Shown here: positions 11,740-23,351 of the stretch, one piece after another
Position numbering within the stretch: the stretch's first letter is position 1
How the letters are laid out: every line of letters begins with the position of its first letter
Notes under the pieces: generated by a model
Databases searched by the model: none
What the model saw: the letters and a program-made list of their open reading frames with translations, nothing else
Told to the model about the DNA's origin: nothing
Translations under genes and position numbers: made by a program
NCBI GenBank assembly: GCA_025267735.1
Contig: CM046300.1
Location: 35,163,322-35,227,321 of the forward strand
Reading direction: 5' to 3'
Source of the DNA: Mactra quadrangularis
Lineage: Eukaryota > Mollusca > Bivalvia > Venerida > Mactridae
DNA length: 64,000 nt

Positions 11740-12648
11740 GTTTCTCAGTTTGTAAAAGACTTCAATCAATTTATTGAAGATTTAATTCCTAACTACTCTA
11801 ACCTGTTAATTATGGGCGACTTCAATTTACATCTTGAAGATAGATCCACGGCTTTGTCTGAATTTCTTAATTGTATCCATTCCTTTGGTTTAGAACAGCA
11901 TGTAAATTTTAAAACACATATTGGTTGTAACATGTAAGATCTTGTACTTACTGAAGCAGTAAATGGTATCCATGTTAAGAAATGTGATCAGGGACCTTTT
12001 TTATCAGATCATTGTGTAGTTAAGGTACTAATAAATGTTGAAAAAGAAAATATTGTGAGCAAATCTGTAAAATTCCGCAATCTTAAAAAAATCAACCATG
12101 AAAATTTTGCTTCTGATTTGAAAGACATTCCTATTGAGTGTGAAGATGTTGACTCTTATGTAAATATTTTGGAGTCAAAGCTTCAAACTACTCTTGACAA
12201 ACATGCTCCATTATTAGAAAAAAATAAAATTCAAAGAACACCAAAACCATGGTTTACTGATAATCTCGTCTTACTTAAAAGTTCAATGAGAAAACAAGAA
12301 AGATTATGGAGAAAATATGGAAAGCCTGAACAATTAGAAGCTTTCAAGGTTATGCGCAACCGTTATCATAATGAATTAAATGAAGAAAAGGTCAAATCAC
12401 TTAGTCAAAAAGTTCTTGATGCTAAAGGTGATACAAAACAATTGTATAAATTTGTTGCCGAAATGACTAGAGTAAGATCTGAGAATCCAATGCCGAAAGG
12501 CGATTCTGATCACTCCATAGCTGAAAATTTTGCTGATTATTTCTTAAATAAAATTTCAAAAATTAGGGATTCTTGTCTCAATTTCCAACTTATTCACCGC
12601 AACAAAAGGATGTACCTAGTCTTGATCATTTTGATAATTTTACAATAG
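11740..12648 (+). pseudogene. LINE ORF2 fragment: endonuclease C-terminus and linker
   Basis: The frame reads through a recognisable endonuclease tail: a MGDFNLHLED block (GDFN motif), a T.IGCNM block followed by a stop codon at 11936 where the family usually has Leu before Asp-Leu, then FLSDHCVV (SDH motif). It continues as a lysine-rich linker of about 190 codons after position 12055 that ends in a frameshift near 12580 relative to the RT frame. The family's role is nicking target DNA for target-primed reverse transcription. This copy lacks the N-terminal half of the endonuclease and cannot be active. Confidence 0.8.
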
Positions 12649-13584
12649 AAGAGGTCAGAGAACTTATAAGTGACTTGAATACCAAATCGTCTGAGTTAGA
12701 CATATTGCCAACAAAAGTGCTAAAATGTTATCTAAAAGAATTATTACCTCTAATTACTCATTTAATAAATATATCATTGAAACGTGGTGTATTCCCTTCC
12801 AAGTGGAAAGAGGCAATTGTTAAGCCTCTTCTTAAGAAGGTGGGTCTGGATCTGGAATATGCTAATTATAGACCAGTTAGCAATTTGTCCTTCTTATCTA
12901 AGGTGATAGAAAAGGCTGCCTTAAATAGATTGAATACTCATGTTGATAAAAATAATCTTCTTCCAAAAAATCAGTCTGCATATAGACGTTTTCACTCATG
13001 TGAGTCAGCCCTCCTTAGACTGGTTAATGATCTACTGTGTGGTATGGAGAAATAAGAAGTAACTGCATTAATAGCTATTGATCTGAGTGCTGCATTTGAC
13101 ACTGTTGATCATGATATTTTATTAGAAGTACTTAATAATCAATATGGACTACAGAATAGTACACTCCGCTGGATTGATTCATATTATCGCCCACGGGCAT
13201 GTCGAGTCAACGTCAATACTAGTTCATCATCTGTACGTTCATTAGATTGCAGTGTTCCACAAGGTAGTAGGTCCGTGGCTATATCTAACTTACGCAGGGA
13301 CCTTATTTGATGTCATACCATCTGATATATCAGTGCATGGTTTTGCTGATGACCACACTGCTAATAAAAGATTCTGTCCTAATAATCAGAATGAAGAAGG
13401 AAATGCCATTTCTGATCTTGAAGATTGTGCTCTAACTATAAATTCGTGGATGAATGAAAATAAATTAAAAATGAACAACTCAAAGACGGAGTTTATAATG
13501 TTTGGAAGCAGAGCACAGTTGAAAAAATGCTTAACCCAGTCAATCAATATTGCTGGTGAAACTGTAAAATCTGTGAAGATATAG
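12573..13584 (+). pseudogene. LINE reverse transcriptase domain, broken
   Basis: Recognisable RT blocks in order: DILPTKVLK, FPSKWKEAIVKPLLKK, NYRPVSNLSFLSKVIEK, LPKNQSAYRRFHSCE, then a stop at 13053, then LIAIDLSAAFDTVDH (catalytic Asp region), then the DCSVPQGS block at about 13240-13265. A frame change follows, then HGFADDHTAN, the FADD catalytic core, and NSWMNENKLKMNNSKTEF. The order and motifs are those of CR1/L2/Jockey-type LINEs. One nonsense codon and at least one frameshift separate the pieces. The frame is cut at 13579 by the U element. Confidence 0.88.
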
Positions 13585-14931
13585 AGGATATTCGCCAATT
13601 TTGGTGTAAGATCGATTTATATTTCACCGAGTGAGCTTAGAATACATATTTTCACGAGTGGCGTAGCCACGAGTGAAAATGTCATTTTCTGAGCTCACAA
13701 GGTGAAATATAAATCGATCTTACACCGAAATCGGCGAATTTTCTGTTTCTTTCATGCTGTTCACCTGAAAAATGATGCAAGACTATCTAGATCTACCTGT
13801 GCCAGTTCATGGACAGACCGTATGACTCATTATTAATGTGATAGAGCGAAAATAAGTAGTTCCAGTGTGCATAATTTATTGTAATATAATCGTTCATTTC
13901 TTAAGACACTACCCATCCAAATTTAATTAATCCATGTTTGTTACATTAAAGAAGTATGAGGGAAAACAATTTTAAACTCGAAAATCGTGTAACAGTTTCC
14001 TCACGCGGAAGGAGACAAATGTGTACTGCATGAACAGTCAATGTCAAGGTAAATGTGTTTACGTCTGAGTTGGTCTACGCGAATTTTAAAACAATACAGT
14101 TTTCATTGTGATGTCATATTACGCGGTTAAACGGAAGGATTTAAACGATATTATCAAGCGACTGGAAAGTACATGTTTCACAATTATGATATGGATGTAA
14201 GGATAATGTAAGGAAACACATAGAATCTAGATCTACGCGCTGAAGGGATGTTTCATTGATTTGTCAAAATGGCGAAGACTCAAGAAAGCCGATGATTTTT
14301 AGCCAGTTCATTATATCTAATTTATGCACAGATTGGCTTGGATTTATACTAGCCAACCTTTGTATTTACTGTATAATGACTGGATATTCGTCAAATGAAC
14401 AACGAATGGAATCCAATGGCAATGCACACGATGCAGCTTTGATACAGTCAACGTTCAGACATGTTTGAGTTTTTCCTCGCTGGATTTGAATGGTGACGTA
14501 AGTTATTCTAAGATTTGTAATGAATTTTCTCATGAAAACCTGTATCAGACTATTCATTAAAAGCGCGAAACTCTCGCATTTGACCCCAATTATGTACAAA
14601 AATCTCCATTATGCAGTCGCGTGATTGCCGTGTAATCTGGACTGAGCTGTGTCGACTAAATTTGTAGACTTTCGTTTTAAAAATTAGTTAGCAACAGGAT
14701 ATGTTGGATTTGTTTATATCATCTCCTGCTTTAGCATCAACTAATGCATTTGTCACCATTGAACTCGCTTATATGATGTTTGAAAAAGCTCTAGCTTGTC
14801 TGTCTCCCTTGAAAAAAGTAGTCTGTCATTTTTTATATTTTCACCGTAGTGAAAATATAAACCGATATTTTCATCGTTTATCTTCATCGTATAACACAGC
14901 ATTTCATCGTAAAGCATGAAAGAAAATTCGC
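13580..14931. mobile_element. DNA element (family U) inserted in the LINE
   Basis: The LINE frame stops at ...SVK (13578) and resumes as YLGAFLDE at 14932, so about 1.35 kb has been inserted. The insert starts 'tagaggatattcgccaatt'. Its first 160 bases (13585-13742) form a hairpin whose arms run 'gtgtaagatcgattta' to the inverted 'taaatcgatcttacac'. The right end reads '...agaaaattcgcta', inverted relative to the left. A related left end occurs at 60935. The duplication at the target is short and ambiguous (TA or TAT). No transposase is encoded. Confidence 0.75.
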
Positions 14932-15555
14932 TATTTAGGGGCCTTTCTTGATGAAAACTTAAGCTTTAAAGATCACATCAAAACAAAAAGTAGAACTGCT
15001 ATGTTCAACTATTTACGTATAAAAAGTATTAGAAAATATTTGGACAAAGAAGCAACAGAAACACTAGTCCTATCTTTGGTCATGTCCCACATTGATTACT
15101 GTAATGTAATCTTGTATGGAATCCCAAAATGTGATCTTAACAAATTGCAGCGAATTCAAAACATGTGTGCCAAACTGGTATTAAGGCTAAAAAAATCAGA
15201 CAGTTCAAAGGATGCTTTGTACTCACTGCACTGGTTACCAGTCAAAGCAAGAATCAACTTTAAAATATGTACTTTCATGTACAACTGTTTTTCTGGAACT
15301 GCACCTGCATACCTGACTGAAATTCTTCAAAAGCCTGTACAAAACAGATCTGGTCTTAGATCTGCAAAATCCAAAGACCTCAATTATTTGATACCAATAA
15401 ATAAGAAAAAAACATTCAGTGACAGAAGCTTTAGTACAGTTGGTCCCATGCTATGGAATAAGCTACCAGATGATATCAAATTATCACCTACTTTGGATGT
15501 ATTCAAAAAACGATTGAAAACTCATTATTTCTCTACTTTCTATGATTTATTCTAA
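14932..15555 (+). pseudogene. LINE ORF2 C-terminal region
   Basis: Open for about 205 codons from YLGAFLDENLSFKDHI through the family-typical SHIDYCNVILYGIPK, LNKLQRIQNMCAKLVL, LYSLHWLPVKARINFK, and the terminal FSTVGPMLWNKLPDDIK to stop at 15553. These are the thumb and C-terminal blocks of CR1/L2-like ORF2. The stretch is intact but detached from the polymerase core by the U insertion. Confidence 0.88.
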
Positions 15556-16099
15556 AACTGACATGGCTTGCTAATGCCTCATCTTACAATTACGGTAAAC
15601 ATACTAAGAGATTGAGTGAGTGCAATGTGACTTGGGAATGAGGATTGCCTCGCTCTCGGTCATTTAATACCTTGTTTGATATGACTGCAATGACAACCTT
15701 AATAAATTGTCCCTTTAAAGATGATGTTTCGACACCTTTGGGGATGTATTAAGGGCCCTTTAAAGGTGATGTTTCGACACCTTTGGGGAATTGTCTGGTT
15801 AACAGTGGCATTATGTTACACTGTTCAGGACATGTCCGGTTAACAGTAGCATTATGTTATACTGTTCAGGACACCAATTTTCAATGTAAAATAAAAAGAA
15901 ATAAATAAGAAATTAGTGATAAAAATGTAAACTTAGTTGGAATCATGAACTGTGAAGGATGTATGTCCAAAAATATGAATTATAAAGGCTTTTTATTTAT
16001 TTGTGTTATTGTATATACATATGTTTTTATGGTGGAGGGTTTTTACTTACATGTATTTATTATTATTTTCGTTATAACATTTTTGTACAACGCCATTGA

Positions 16100-16660
16100 A
16101 TATGTAACATAGAAATAGGCGTTTAATCAAATGAAAAAGTTTAAGTTTATATCTGATCTTATGTTTTAAAATATTTTACAAGTATGATATCTTTTCCAAT
16201 TTGAAAAAAAATGGATTTTCTATGGTTATGTATGTTTCAACACTCTTGGCGACAAAGTTTAAGAGCTGTGTGTAAGTTAATATTTCTGAGAAACAAGATA
16301 AAAATCGTATTCTTACATACAACAACATTGTATACCTTAAAAAGCAAGTGTATTATGACTACTTCAAGTGGCTTTGTTTCATAGTCTGCGCGGAAAGGCA
16401 CAGTAACGTATGTTACATTTTAAGGTACTTATGAGCTCAGTATCAACAGCAATTTCCTTTATAAAACACAAAAGACACTTTTTCTTTTTAATTGACAAAC
16501 AATATCAAGAGAACTTGGTGTTGCAAACATGATTTAATGGTTTTTGCAAAAATAAATGGATAAAAATGGAACAAAAATTGCTATTTACCTATACAATTAA
16601 AAGTTGATTTTCTCAGCAATGCCCCACTGGAAACTTGCCAACTTTGTACTGTTGTACTCA
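16100..16660. other. Intergenic with ACGTATGTT motifs
   Basis: Holds two more copies of the 'tatgtatgtttca'/'aacgtatgttaca' motif (16226, 16404) that also flank the LINE on its left. No gene seen. Confidence 0.4.
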
Positions 16661-16745
16661 GGACAGATAGGGGAATAAAAAATTATGGGTCTTGAAATTT
16701 CCCCCGAGGGGGGAGCAAAAGTGTATCTGGCTCACGGCCTAACAG
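16660..16745 (-). repeat. Inverted single unit of the 180-bp repeat
   Basis: Read on the minus strand this gives 'gagccagatacac', 'gctcccccctcggggg' and 'aatttcaagacccataat', matching in order the first third of the 8.06-9.30 kb unit. It is diverged and in opposite orientation. Confidence 0.55.
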
Positions 16746-16807
16746 TCCCGTGCCGAGATTTCCAGGTATTCTACGTAATTTATGAGACAAATGATTAAAG
16801 TTGGTCC

Positions 16808-16900
16808 CGAGATTATGAATGTCACGTGATTTAAGTATGTCACGTTATTTCAGAATGTCACGTTATTTATGAATGTCATGCGATTTAAAATGTCATAGGA
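16808..16900 (+). repeat. Minisatellite, unit about 20-22 bp
   Basis: About five degenerate tandem copies of 'tatgaatgtcacgttattt' (variants tcacgtgattta, tcatgcgattta). Directly abuts the T element. Confidence 0.7.
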
Positions 16901-16913
16901 ATATAATGTTAAG

Positions 16914-17646
16914 TATAGGTCGTTTGCGTTAATGCTGGACCCCTATTTGCCGTAAATATCTTTTAAACTATAACAGCGATTTTGCTAAAAATTTTAATAC
17001 AATCTTATTTCAATTTTTCCTTCTAGGATTAAAATTTTCAGAATTTTTAAAAGATAAATAAAAAAGTTTTCCATAAGGTACAATGCAAAATATTTGGAAT
17101 TTTTTATAAAAAATCCGGCGGGAGGTAAAATAAACTGTTCTGATTATAACATTGTCATACTTCCAGTGTATTTATACTAAGTCCCGTGCGTTTACTGTAA
17201 ATTTGTCGCTTAAATAAACACTCGACGGTCTACTGAATTGTAAAGCAGAGGCCCGTCTTTAAAATCGTACGTGTAGAATCTGTATAGATTTTGACGATGC
17301 AGACGACAATGATGATGATATTTGAGTTTGTACATACTATTTTACTTTGTAATTAAATAAAATTTCTAACAGGGCCTCATATTTAGCTATCATTTTGTAT
17401 CAACTGTTATGTGGCTGTTCTGATTATGGCACATACCCATTTAACAAAAGTCGCTTTTTGGCTTCAAAATTTGCATTGCATGTCTATAGGAAGTATGTTA
17501 TGTAATTAAAGAAAAATTCTGAATTTTTGGATTTGAGAAGGAAAATGCTAGTTATGATCACATACAAAATTTGAGTTAACTCCAAGCGATAGTTATTGAG
17601 ATATATCATGATTTTAGGGGTCCAGTTTTACCGCTAACGACCTATA
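16914..17646. mobile_element. TA-flanked DNA element (family T)
   Basis: Inverted ends: 'tataggtcgtttgcg...ctggacccct' at the left and 'aggggtccag...cgctaacgacctata' at the right, about 30 bases each with mismatches. The TA at each boundary fits a TA target duplication (Tc1/mariner-like or similar). The 0.7-kb interior has no coding frame. Confidence 0.7.
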
Positions 17647-17894
17647 CCGAAAAAAATTGCTTTTAACAACTTCAAATAGACTACCTGTCTATACATACAC
17701 TAATGGAAAGGTACATTTTGGAAATTCTAAGGGGGTCTAGACCCCCTGACTCCCCCGCTAGATCCGCCTATGTATAGTATCCATATAATTAATATTCGGA
17801 ACTCCTTGGTATGTGAATTTATTTGCATGTCTTCGTAGATATTGAATGAAAATACACGCACCTGTATTAGAATGATACACATCTATAATATATT

Positions 17895-18165
17895 TCACTT
17901 ATTTATTTATTTTTTGGAGTTAACGCCGTGTCAACACAATTAAGGTCGTTTTACGGCGTCGAGTGCACTTAACCTAGCTTTCCTGGACACTTGTCTATAA
18001 CCAGTACTCACCTACCTTTCCACAAGGCCGGAAACTTCTCCATATTATCTAATCAATGGAGGAAAATCAACATTATTGTCAAATTTTCATGGAAGGGTAT
18101 AACTCCCCGGTTGGGATTCGAAATCCCGGTGCGCTACCAACTGCGCCATTGACCCTGGTTTATAA
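17895..18165 (-). repeat. tRNA-derived SINE, minus strand
   Basis: Reverse-orientation copy of the 4285 SINE: tail 'agttaacgccgtgtcaacac', core 'tataaccagtactcacctacc', 'cacaaggccggaaact', and a head with box B complement 'gggattcgaaatcccgg' and box A complement 'gcgctaccaactgcgcc'. A pyrimidine-rich TTTA run at 17900 is its 3' tail. Confidence 0.75.
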
Positions 18166-18254
18166 CATATTTCAGTCATGTTATATGGATATGAGAATTA
18201 CGCAGGGGAAGACAGCTTACAATCTTGGATGTTTAGATAACCAGGTATGTATTC

Positions 18255-18560
18255 TTCCGTAAAAAAAGTTCCTACTCTTTTCTGAAAGTAAATAGTTCCT
18301 GCTCATAAGCAAAGAAAATAGTCCTTTCTTTATTCCAATGAAAGTAGTTCCATCTTTTGTCTGTGTAGAAAAAAAGCTCCTTGTCAGTCGCACAGAAGGC
18401 ATTTCCTACTTATACCAAGCAAAACAGTTCTTGTTTTATCGCGTACAAAATTCAGTCACAACAAGTTTTAGACCATACTTTATCCAAAAGAAAATAGTTT
18501 GTATTTTTGTCTGTGTAGAAAACATTTCTTACTCAGTCGCATAGAAAGTAGTTCTGAGTT
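18255..18560 (+). repeat. Degenerate tandem repeat, unit about 40 bp
   Basis: Repeated, diverged phrases such as 'gaaagtagttcc', 'ttttgtctgtgtagaaaa' (18354-18371 and 18509-18526) and 'cagtcgcatagaa' or 'cagtcgcacagaa'. The open frames on both strands here result from the repeat. Confidence 0.55.
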
Positions 18561-18994
18561 TTACCTGATTGGTTGTTGTATTAGATAATGTGACTATAGA
18601 CCCCGGATACGAATCGCAACGGTGCAAATCGTATCGCTGGCCGTTGATAAACAGATCCAAGGTAAACTTTTTCTCCAGAAAAATATAACGACACTGTATT
18701 TTCGAACTCACTATTTTTACAGCATTGTAATGGTCTAAGTGAAGGTTCTTTGGTTGGACATCAAGTCGCATCAGAACAATGCAAAAATAACAATGTAATA
18801 AACATCTATGTGAAAAATCTCAAGGTACAACATTCAGCTATCTTTACTTTCAGTACTTTGATTTTACAGGTGGTTAATTTAAATTATGTATCCATATAAA
18901 CATGGTCTGTTCCATTAAAAAAAATATGGGGGGGGGGTAAGCATACATTGTATAGGTTTATACATTTTTTTTATATTTTAACACATGCAAATAC

Positions 18995-19190
18995 ATTCTT
19001 TATGAAAATTTTACTAAAATGTCAATGTTTCTCCATTGATAGGGTATAATATCACGTAGAAGTTGATGGGTTTTTTTAAATGTAAGTGAGAATTGGTTTT
19101 AAACAAATGGTACAGGAAAGCTTGGTTATGTGGGCTGGCCGCTATGAAATGATCATTTTTTTGTGTTACACTGCGTTAAAACTCCAAAAC
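18995..19190 (+). repeat. SINE body and tail, plus strand
   Basis: Diverged 4285-type SINE without a clear head: 'gtcaatgtttctccattgat', 'gtgagaattggttttaaac', 'ggaaagcttggttatgtg', 'ggccgctatgaaatgatc', 'acactgcgttaaa'. Confidence 0.5.
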
Positions 19191-19258
19191 TTTCTTCATG
19201 TAATACCAATCTCCCAGCAGAGGTTGTATCTTCTTTTACAAAGTGTGACGTAAGCATC

Positions 19259-20091
19259 GTTGAACCTCATTTTTCACACACCGTGTTTTTCACAACCTGT
19301 AAAAATTACGCTCGTGGTTTTTTCAACGTTTGTCCGTTTTGTGATAAAACACCGAATTGTAATAATTATTTATAATAAACGGGTTGGTAAGTTCAACCAC
19401 TTTTCAAATACTCGTTTTTCAATATAATATGTCAACTTGTTTTTCTGACGAAATCTTCAAATTAATATGACGAATGTAAGTAATTTGTCTATTTGATAAT
19501 TTAAGATTGCTTGTTAAACATTATTTTCTTTCCTTACCAATGATTCAAAGTATCGTACTATATTTTATGATAAAATTAATATAACTAGACATTTAATTAC
19601 ATTTCGAGATTTGATCACAAATTGCGTTTGTATGTTCAATTACTTTTGTAATAACCCGTTTTGTAATAATTAAAACAATTCGGGCTTTTATTACAAAACG
19701 GGTTGAACAAACTTTAAACCTCGTTTTTCGCAAAAATATTTTTGCAAGTGTGGTTCTTACACCCACTGGGTCTCATGTTTATCTGTAAATACTTTTCATG
19801 TTGTTTTCATGTTTGTAATATTGTCATAAAACATGTCACAAAAAAAATACTTACTTACTTACTTACTTACAGCTAGCAACTAAAAATATCACAAGTGTGA
19901 AAAATGTGTTAGTACCAAAAAAACTCAAATTTTTCAAAACTTTTTACGTCACATTTAAAGTTGTGAAAAATGCGTTTCTATGCTCGTATGAAATTTGTAT
20001 GCTAACGTGTTTTTCACACAAGTTGTAAAAAAATACGTACGCGATTTTCACAAGATGTGAAAAACACGGGTTGTGAAAAATGAGGTTCAAC
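19259..20091. mobile_element. Family N element, copy 1
   Basis: Begins 'gttgaacctcatttttcac' and ends with its inverse 'gtgaaaaatgaggttcaac'. The subterminal DNA is dense in short dyads built from TTTTCACAA and TTGTGAAAA, plus 'acccgttttgtaat' motifs in both orientations. About 830 bp, non-coding. Such subterminal arrays are usual transposase-binding regions in other DNA transposons; their role here is inferred. Confidence 0.75.
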
Positions 20092-21809
20092 ATAGCTTTA
20101 ATCTGCCATTGTGTCCGCCATCTTGGATTTGAGAATAAACGAAGGTTGCCAAAATTGCATGAAATGAAATTGCAGATAATGTAAGACTTAAATAAGCATT
20201 TTAAATGATCAGACTTTGATCAAGTTGGATTAATATTACACTTATCAGCTCTCATCCGCCATTTTGTCCGCCATCTTGAATTTTGGAAGTTGCCCAAGAG
20301 TGCCAAAAAGGCATCATCCAGTTTCGTAAACTACAGTGTCTCAGCTTTAAGGAAATGGAAAAACATTTTCTACATCCTTCCATGCACGGTTCAGTCGATT
20401 TTTGTAGTTTATATACCGGATAAGTATACTTGACTTTGAAACAAACGTATTTTGAACCATTATTACCAAGATTGCTTATCAGTTTACCTCAATACATTAG
20501 CAAACGTTGTACATGTATTTTCCTTTCATTGACATACATTTGAGAGTTAAAATGGAATATCAAGATCAAATAAGGCCACAAACACTCAATGAGCCATAAA
20601 ACCCTGGTGACCAGTTGTCCCTCTCACGGTCCAGGGATAGGCTTAAATATGTGGAACCAAGATTTTTACTTTGAACTAAGCACTGTTGAACCTCATTTTT
20701 CACAACCCGTGTTTTTCACAACTTGTGAAAAACGCGTACGCAATTTTACAACTTGTGAAAAACACGTTAGTAACTTTCACAAGTTGTGAAAATTGCGTAC
20801 GCGTTTTTCACAAATGATCAATGTGAAAATTACGTAAGACATTTTTTTTCGATTTTTAGTCCTAACGCAATTTTCACAACATGGGTCAATATCATAGTAT
20901 ATTTTAAAGTATATAATAAACAAAATTAATGTTTCATTTTTTTCAAATATTTTATTTAAATAGTAAGCATCGCAACATGAGTGCAAGATGACTTAACTAC
21001 CCTAAGGTGTTCAACAAGCCAGTATTGTACCTTATTTTACTACCTCTACGTACAAGCAACCACTTTAGAACATAGAGAAGCCATCTTAAGGTCATAGTAA
21101 GCACATAACTCCCATGGTACTGTTATAATGTCCGTATTCACAAGGTTTGCATCCAAAGCAACCGCCTCCAGGTTCATATCAGCTGCTTAAGCACAGCACG
21201 AATATCCATGACAACATTTATGTCCATCGCAACTTCTATCGAGTCTTAGTCGTTTAAGTGAATGAGAGGGATTCAAACTAGCGACTCTTTGGGGACGAAA
21301 CATGATTTGCCATGAAGCACACAACCCATTATCCGCCCTGACACTAATATTTATTTATTATGCAACGATGGCAACATGAAAATTCTACAGTATTTCATAT
21401 TTTGATAAGATATACCGTTGGTAAAAAAAGGTTTACATGTTGGGAAGATGCATGCATATTAAACTTAAATAAATATAATTATAGCATAAATAATTGATAT
21501 AAAAAGTAAAGATCATTGTATCTTTATTATGCAAACATTTGATATTTGTGAGTTATATCTTGTGAATTGTAACACAGTGGTCAATTTCAGAGGTACAGAT
21601 TTCATTGTCAGATTTTTTACTGTCGCTTAATACTGGAATTTATATGTTGCATGGATAGTAACAAAAATGCTGTGAAAGTGTGCCGATAAAACCTCGAGGC
21701 GGGCAATACATTCCAATATTGAGCAAGTTTGCCATTTTGAACCTCGTTTTTCACAAACGTGTTCTTCACAGGTTGTGAAAAACGCATTCTGTGAAAAATG
21801 AGGTTCAAC

Positions 21810-22499
21810 GTTGAACCTCATTTTTCACAAACCGTGTTTTTCACAACCTGTAAAAAAATACGATCATGGTTTTTTCCACGTTTATTGCAACCCGTTTTGT
21901 TATAAAAACCCTAGTTATAGTAAAGATTTATTAATAACGGGTTGGTAAGTTGAGCCACTTTTGTAATAACTCGTTTGCAATGAAATATGACAACTTGATT
22001 TTCTGTCGAAATCTTTAAATTAACATGGCAAAATGTAAGTAATTTGTCTATTTGAACATGAATGTTTGCTTGTTAACCATTACTTTCTTGCTTTACAATT
22101 AATTTAAAGTATCTAACTATATTTTATAATAAAATTAATACAACTAGACACTTTATTACATTTTGGGTTTTTTACAAAATGCGTCTGTATGTTTGAAATA
22201 ACCCGTTATGTAATGATTATTACAATTCGGATTCTTATTACAAAACGGGTTGTAACAAACTTTGAACCTCATTTAAAAAAAACTACTACCAAAAAAATTA
22301 CATGTGTGAAAAATGCGTTAATACCAAAAAACTCAAGTTTTTCAATCACTTTTTTCGTCACATTTGAAGTTGTGAAAAATGCGTTTCTATGCTTGTATGA
22401 ATTTTGTATGCTAACGTGTTTTTCACACAAGTTGTGAAAAATGCGTACGCGTTTTTCACAAGTTGTGAAAAACACGGGTTGTGAAAAATGAGGTTCAAC
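21810..22499 (+). mobile_element. Family N short element, left arm
   Basis: 690-bp element with the N termini. Internally it matches N copy 1 ('ccacttttgtaataactcg', 'aatatgacaacttg', 'gtaagtaatttgtctatttg'). It forms the left arm of the palindrome. Confidence 0.75.
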
Positions 22500-22507
22500 A
22501 CACCTCT

Positions 22508-23128
22508 GTTGAACCTCATTTTTCACAACCCGTGTTTTTCACAACTTGTGATAAACACGTACGCATTTTTCACAACTTGTGTGAAAAACACGTTAGCATA
22601 CAAAATTCATACTAGCATAGAAACGCATTTTTCACAACTTCAAATGTGACGAAAAAAGTGATTGAAAAACTTTTTTTTTGGTATTAACGCATTTTTCACA
22701 CAGGTAATTTTTTAGTTGTAGTTTTTTTTAAATGAGGTTCAAAGTTTGTTACAACCCGTTTTGTAATAATAACCCGAAATGAATAAAGTGTCTAGTTGTA
22801 TTAGTTTGATTATAAAATATAGTTTAATACTTTAAATTAATAGTAAAGAAAGAAAATAATGCTAAACGAGCAAACATTAATTCTCAAATAGACAAAATAC
22901 TTATATTTTGCCATGTTAATTTGAAGATTTCGACAGAAAAACAAGTTGTCATATTTTATTGCAAACGAGTTATTACAAAATTGGCTCAACTTACCAACCC
23001 GTTAATAATAAATCTTTAATAAAATTAGGGTTTTTATAACAAAACAGGTTGTAATAAACGTGGAAAAAACCACGATCGTAATTTTTACAGGTTGTGAAAA
23101 ACACAGTTTGTGAAAAATGAGGTTCAAC
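22508..23128 (-). mobile_element. Family N short element, right arm
   Basis: Inverted near-identical copy of 21810-22499, about 70 bases shorter, with the same termini. Together with the left copy it makes a head-to-head pair. Confidence 0.75.
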
Positions 23129-23351
23129 GTTGAACCTCATTTTTCACAGAACGCGTTTTTCACAACCTGTGAAAAACACGTTTGTGAAAAACGAGGTTCA
23201 AAATGGCAACTTTGCTCAATATGTAAGGTTATTAAACAGGGCAAGTGTGACGTAAGGAAGATATCGGCACACTTGCTTAGGTATTGGCCCGAGGGCTTTA
23301 GCAAGTTTCACAAGTTGTGAAAAACACGGGTTGTGAAAAATGAGGTTCAAC

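Larger units (their letters stand above)
11728..16090 (+). mobile_element. Decayed CR1/L2-like non-LTR retrotransposon
   Basis: A 5'-truncated LINE. In order: the C-terminal part of an APE-type endonuclease (GDFN at about 11815, SDH at about 12007), a charged linker, reverse transcriptase (12573-13584), a DNA-element insertion (13580-14931), the RT thumb and C-terminal region (14932-15555), then a 3' region with two internally duplicated blocks (15711-15785 and 15788-15872). Several stops and frameshifts make it non-functional. The 3' block 'catgaactgtgaa..atgtatgtcc' recurs at 33614-33640, so another fragment of the same family lies there. Exact ends were not determined. Confidence 0.85.
21717..23222. 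repeat. About 1.5-kb palindrome of N elements
   Basis: Outer arms 'attgagcaagtttgccatttt' minus its last base (21717-21736) and the inverse at 23202-23222 surround, in mirror order, a 72-bp mini-hairpin (21738-21809 and 23129-23201) and an N element (21810-22499 and, inverted, 22508-23128). Only 8 bases separate the two inner elements. The arms are nearly identical by eye apart from a roughly 70-base length difference. Confidence 0.8.
20685..23351. mobile_element. Composite family N element, copy 2
   Basis: Bounded by 'gttgaacctcatttttcac' at 20685 and its inverse ending at 23351. The left 1.03 kb (20685-21716) is an inverted copy of 30297-32206. The middle (21717-23222) is a long palindrome of smaller N elements, and 23223-23310 matches the 'ggcaagtgtg...gatatcggcacacttgc' block at 29.2 kb. 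No coding frame is recognised. Confidence 0.65.

Noticed and set aside
12055..12648. 197-codon frame as a host gene
   Set aside because: It lies between LINE endonuclease and polymerase motifs, and its charged linker composition fits ORF2.
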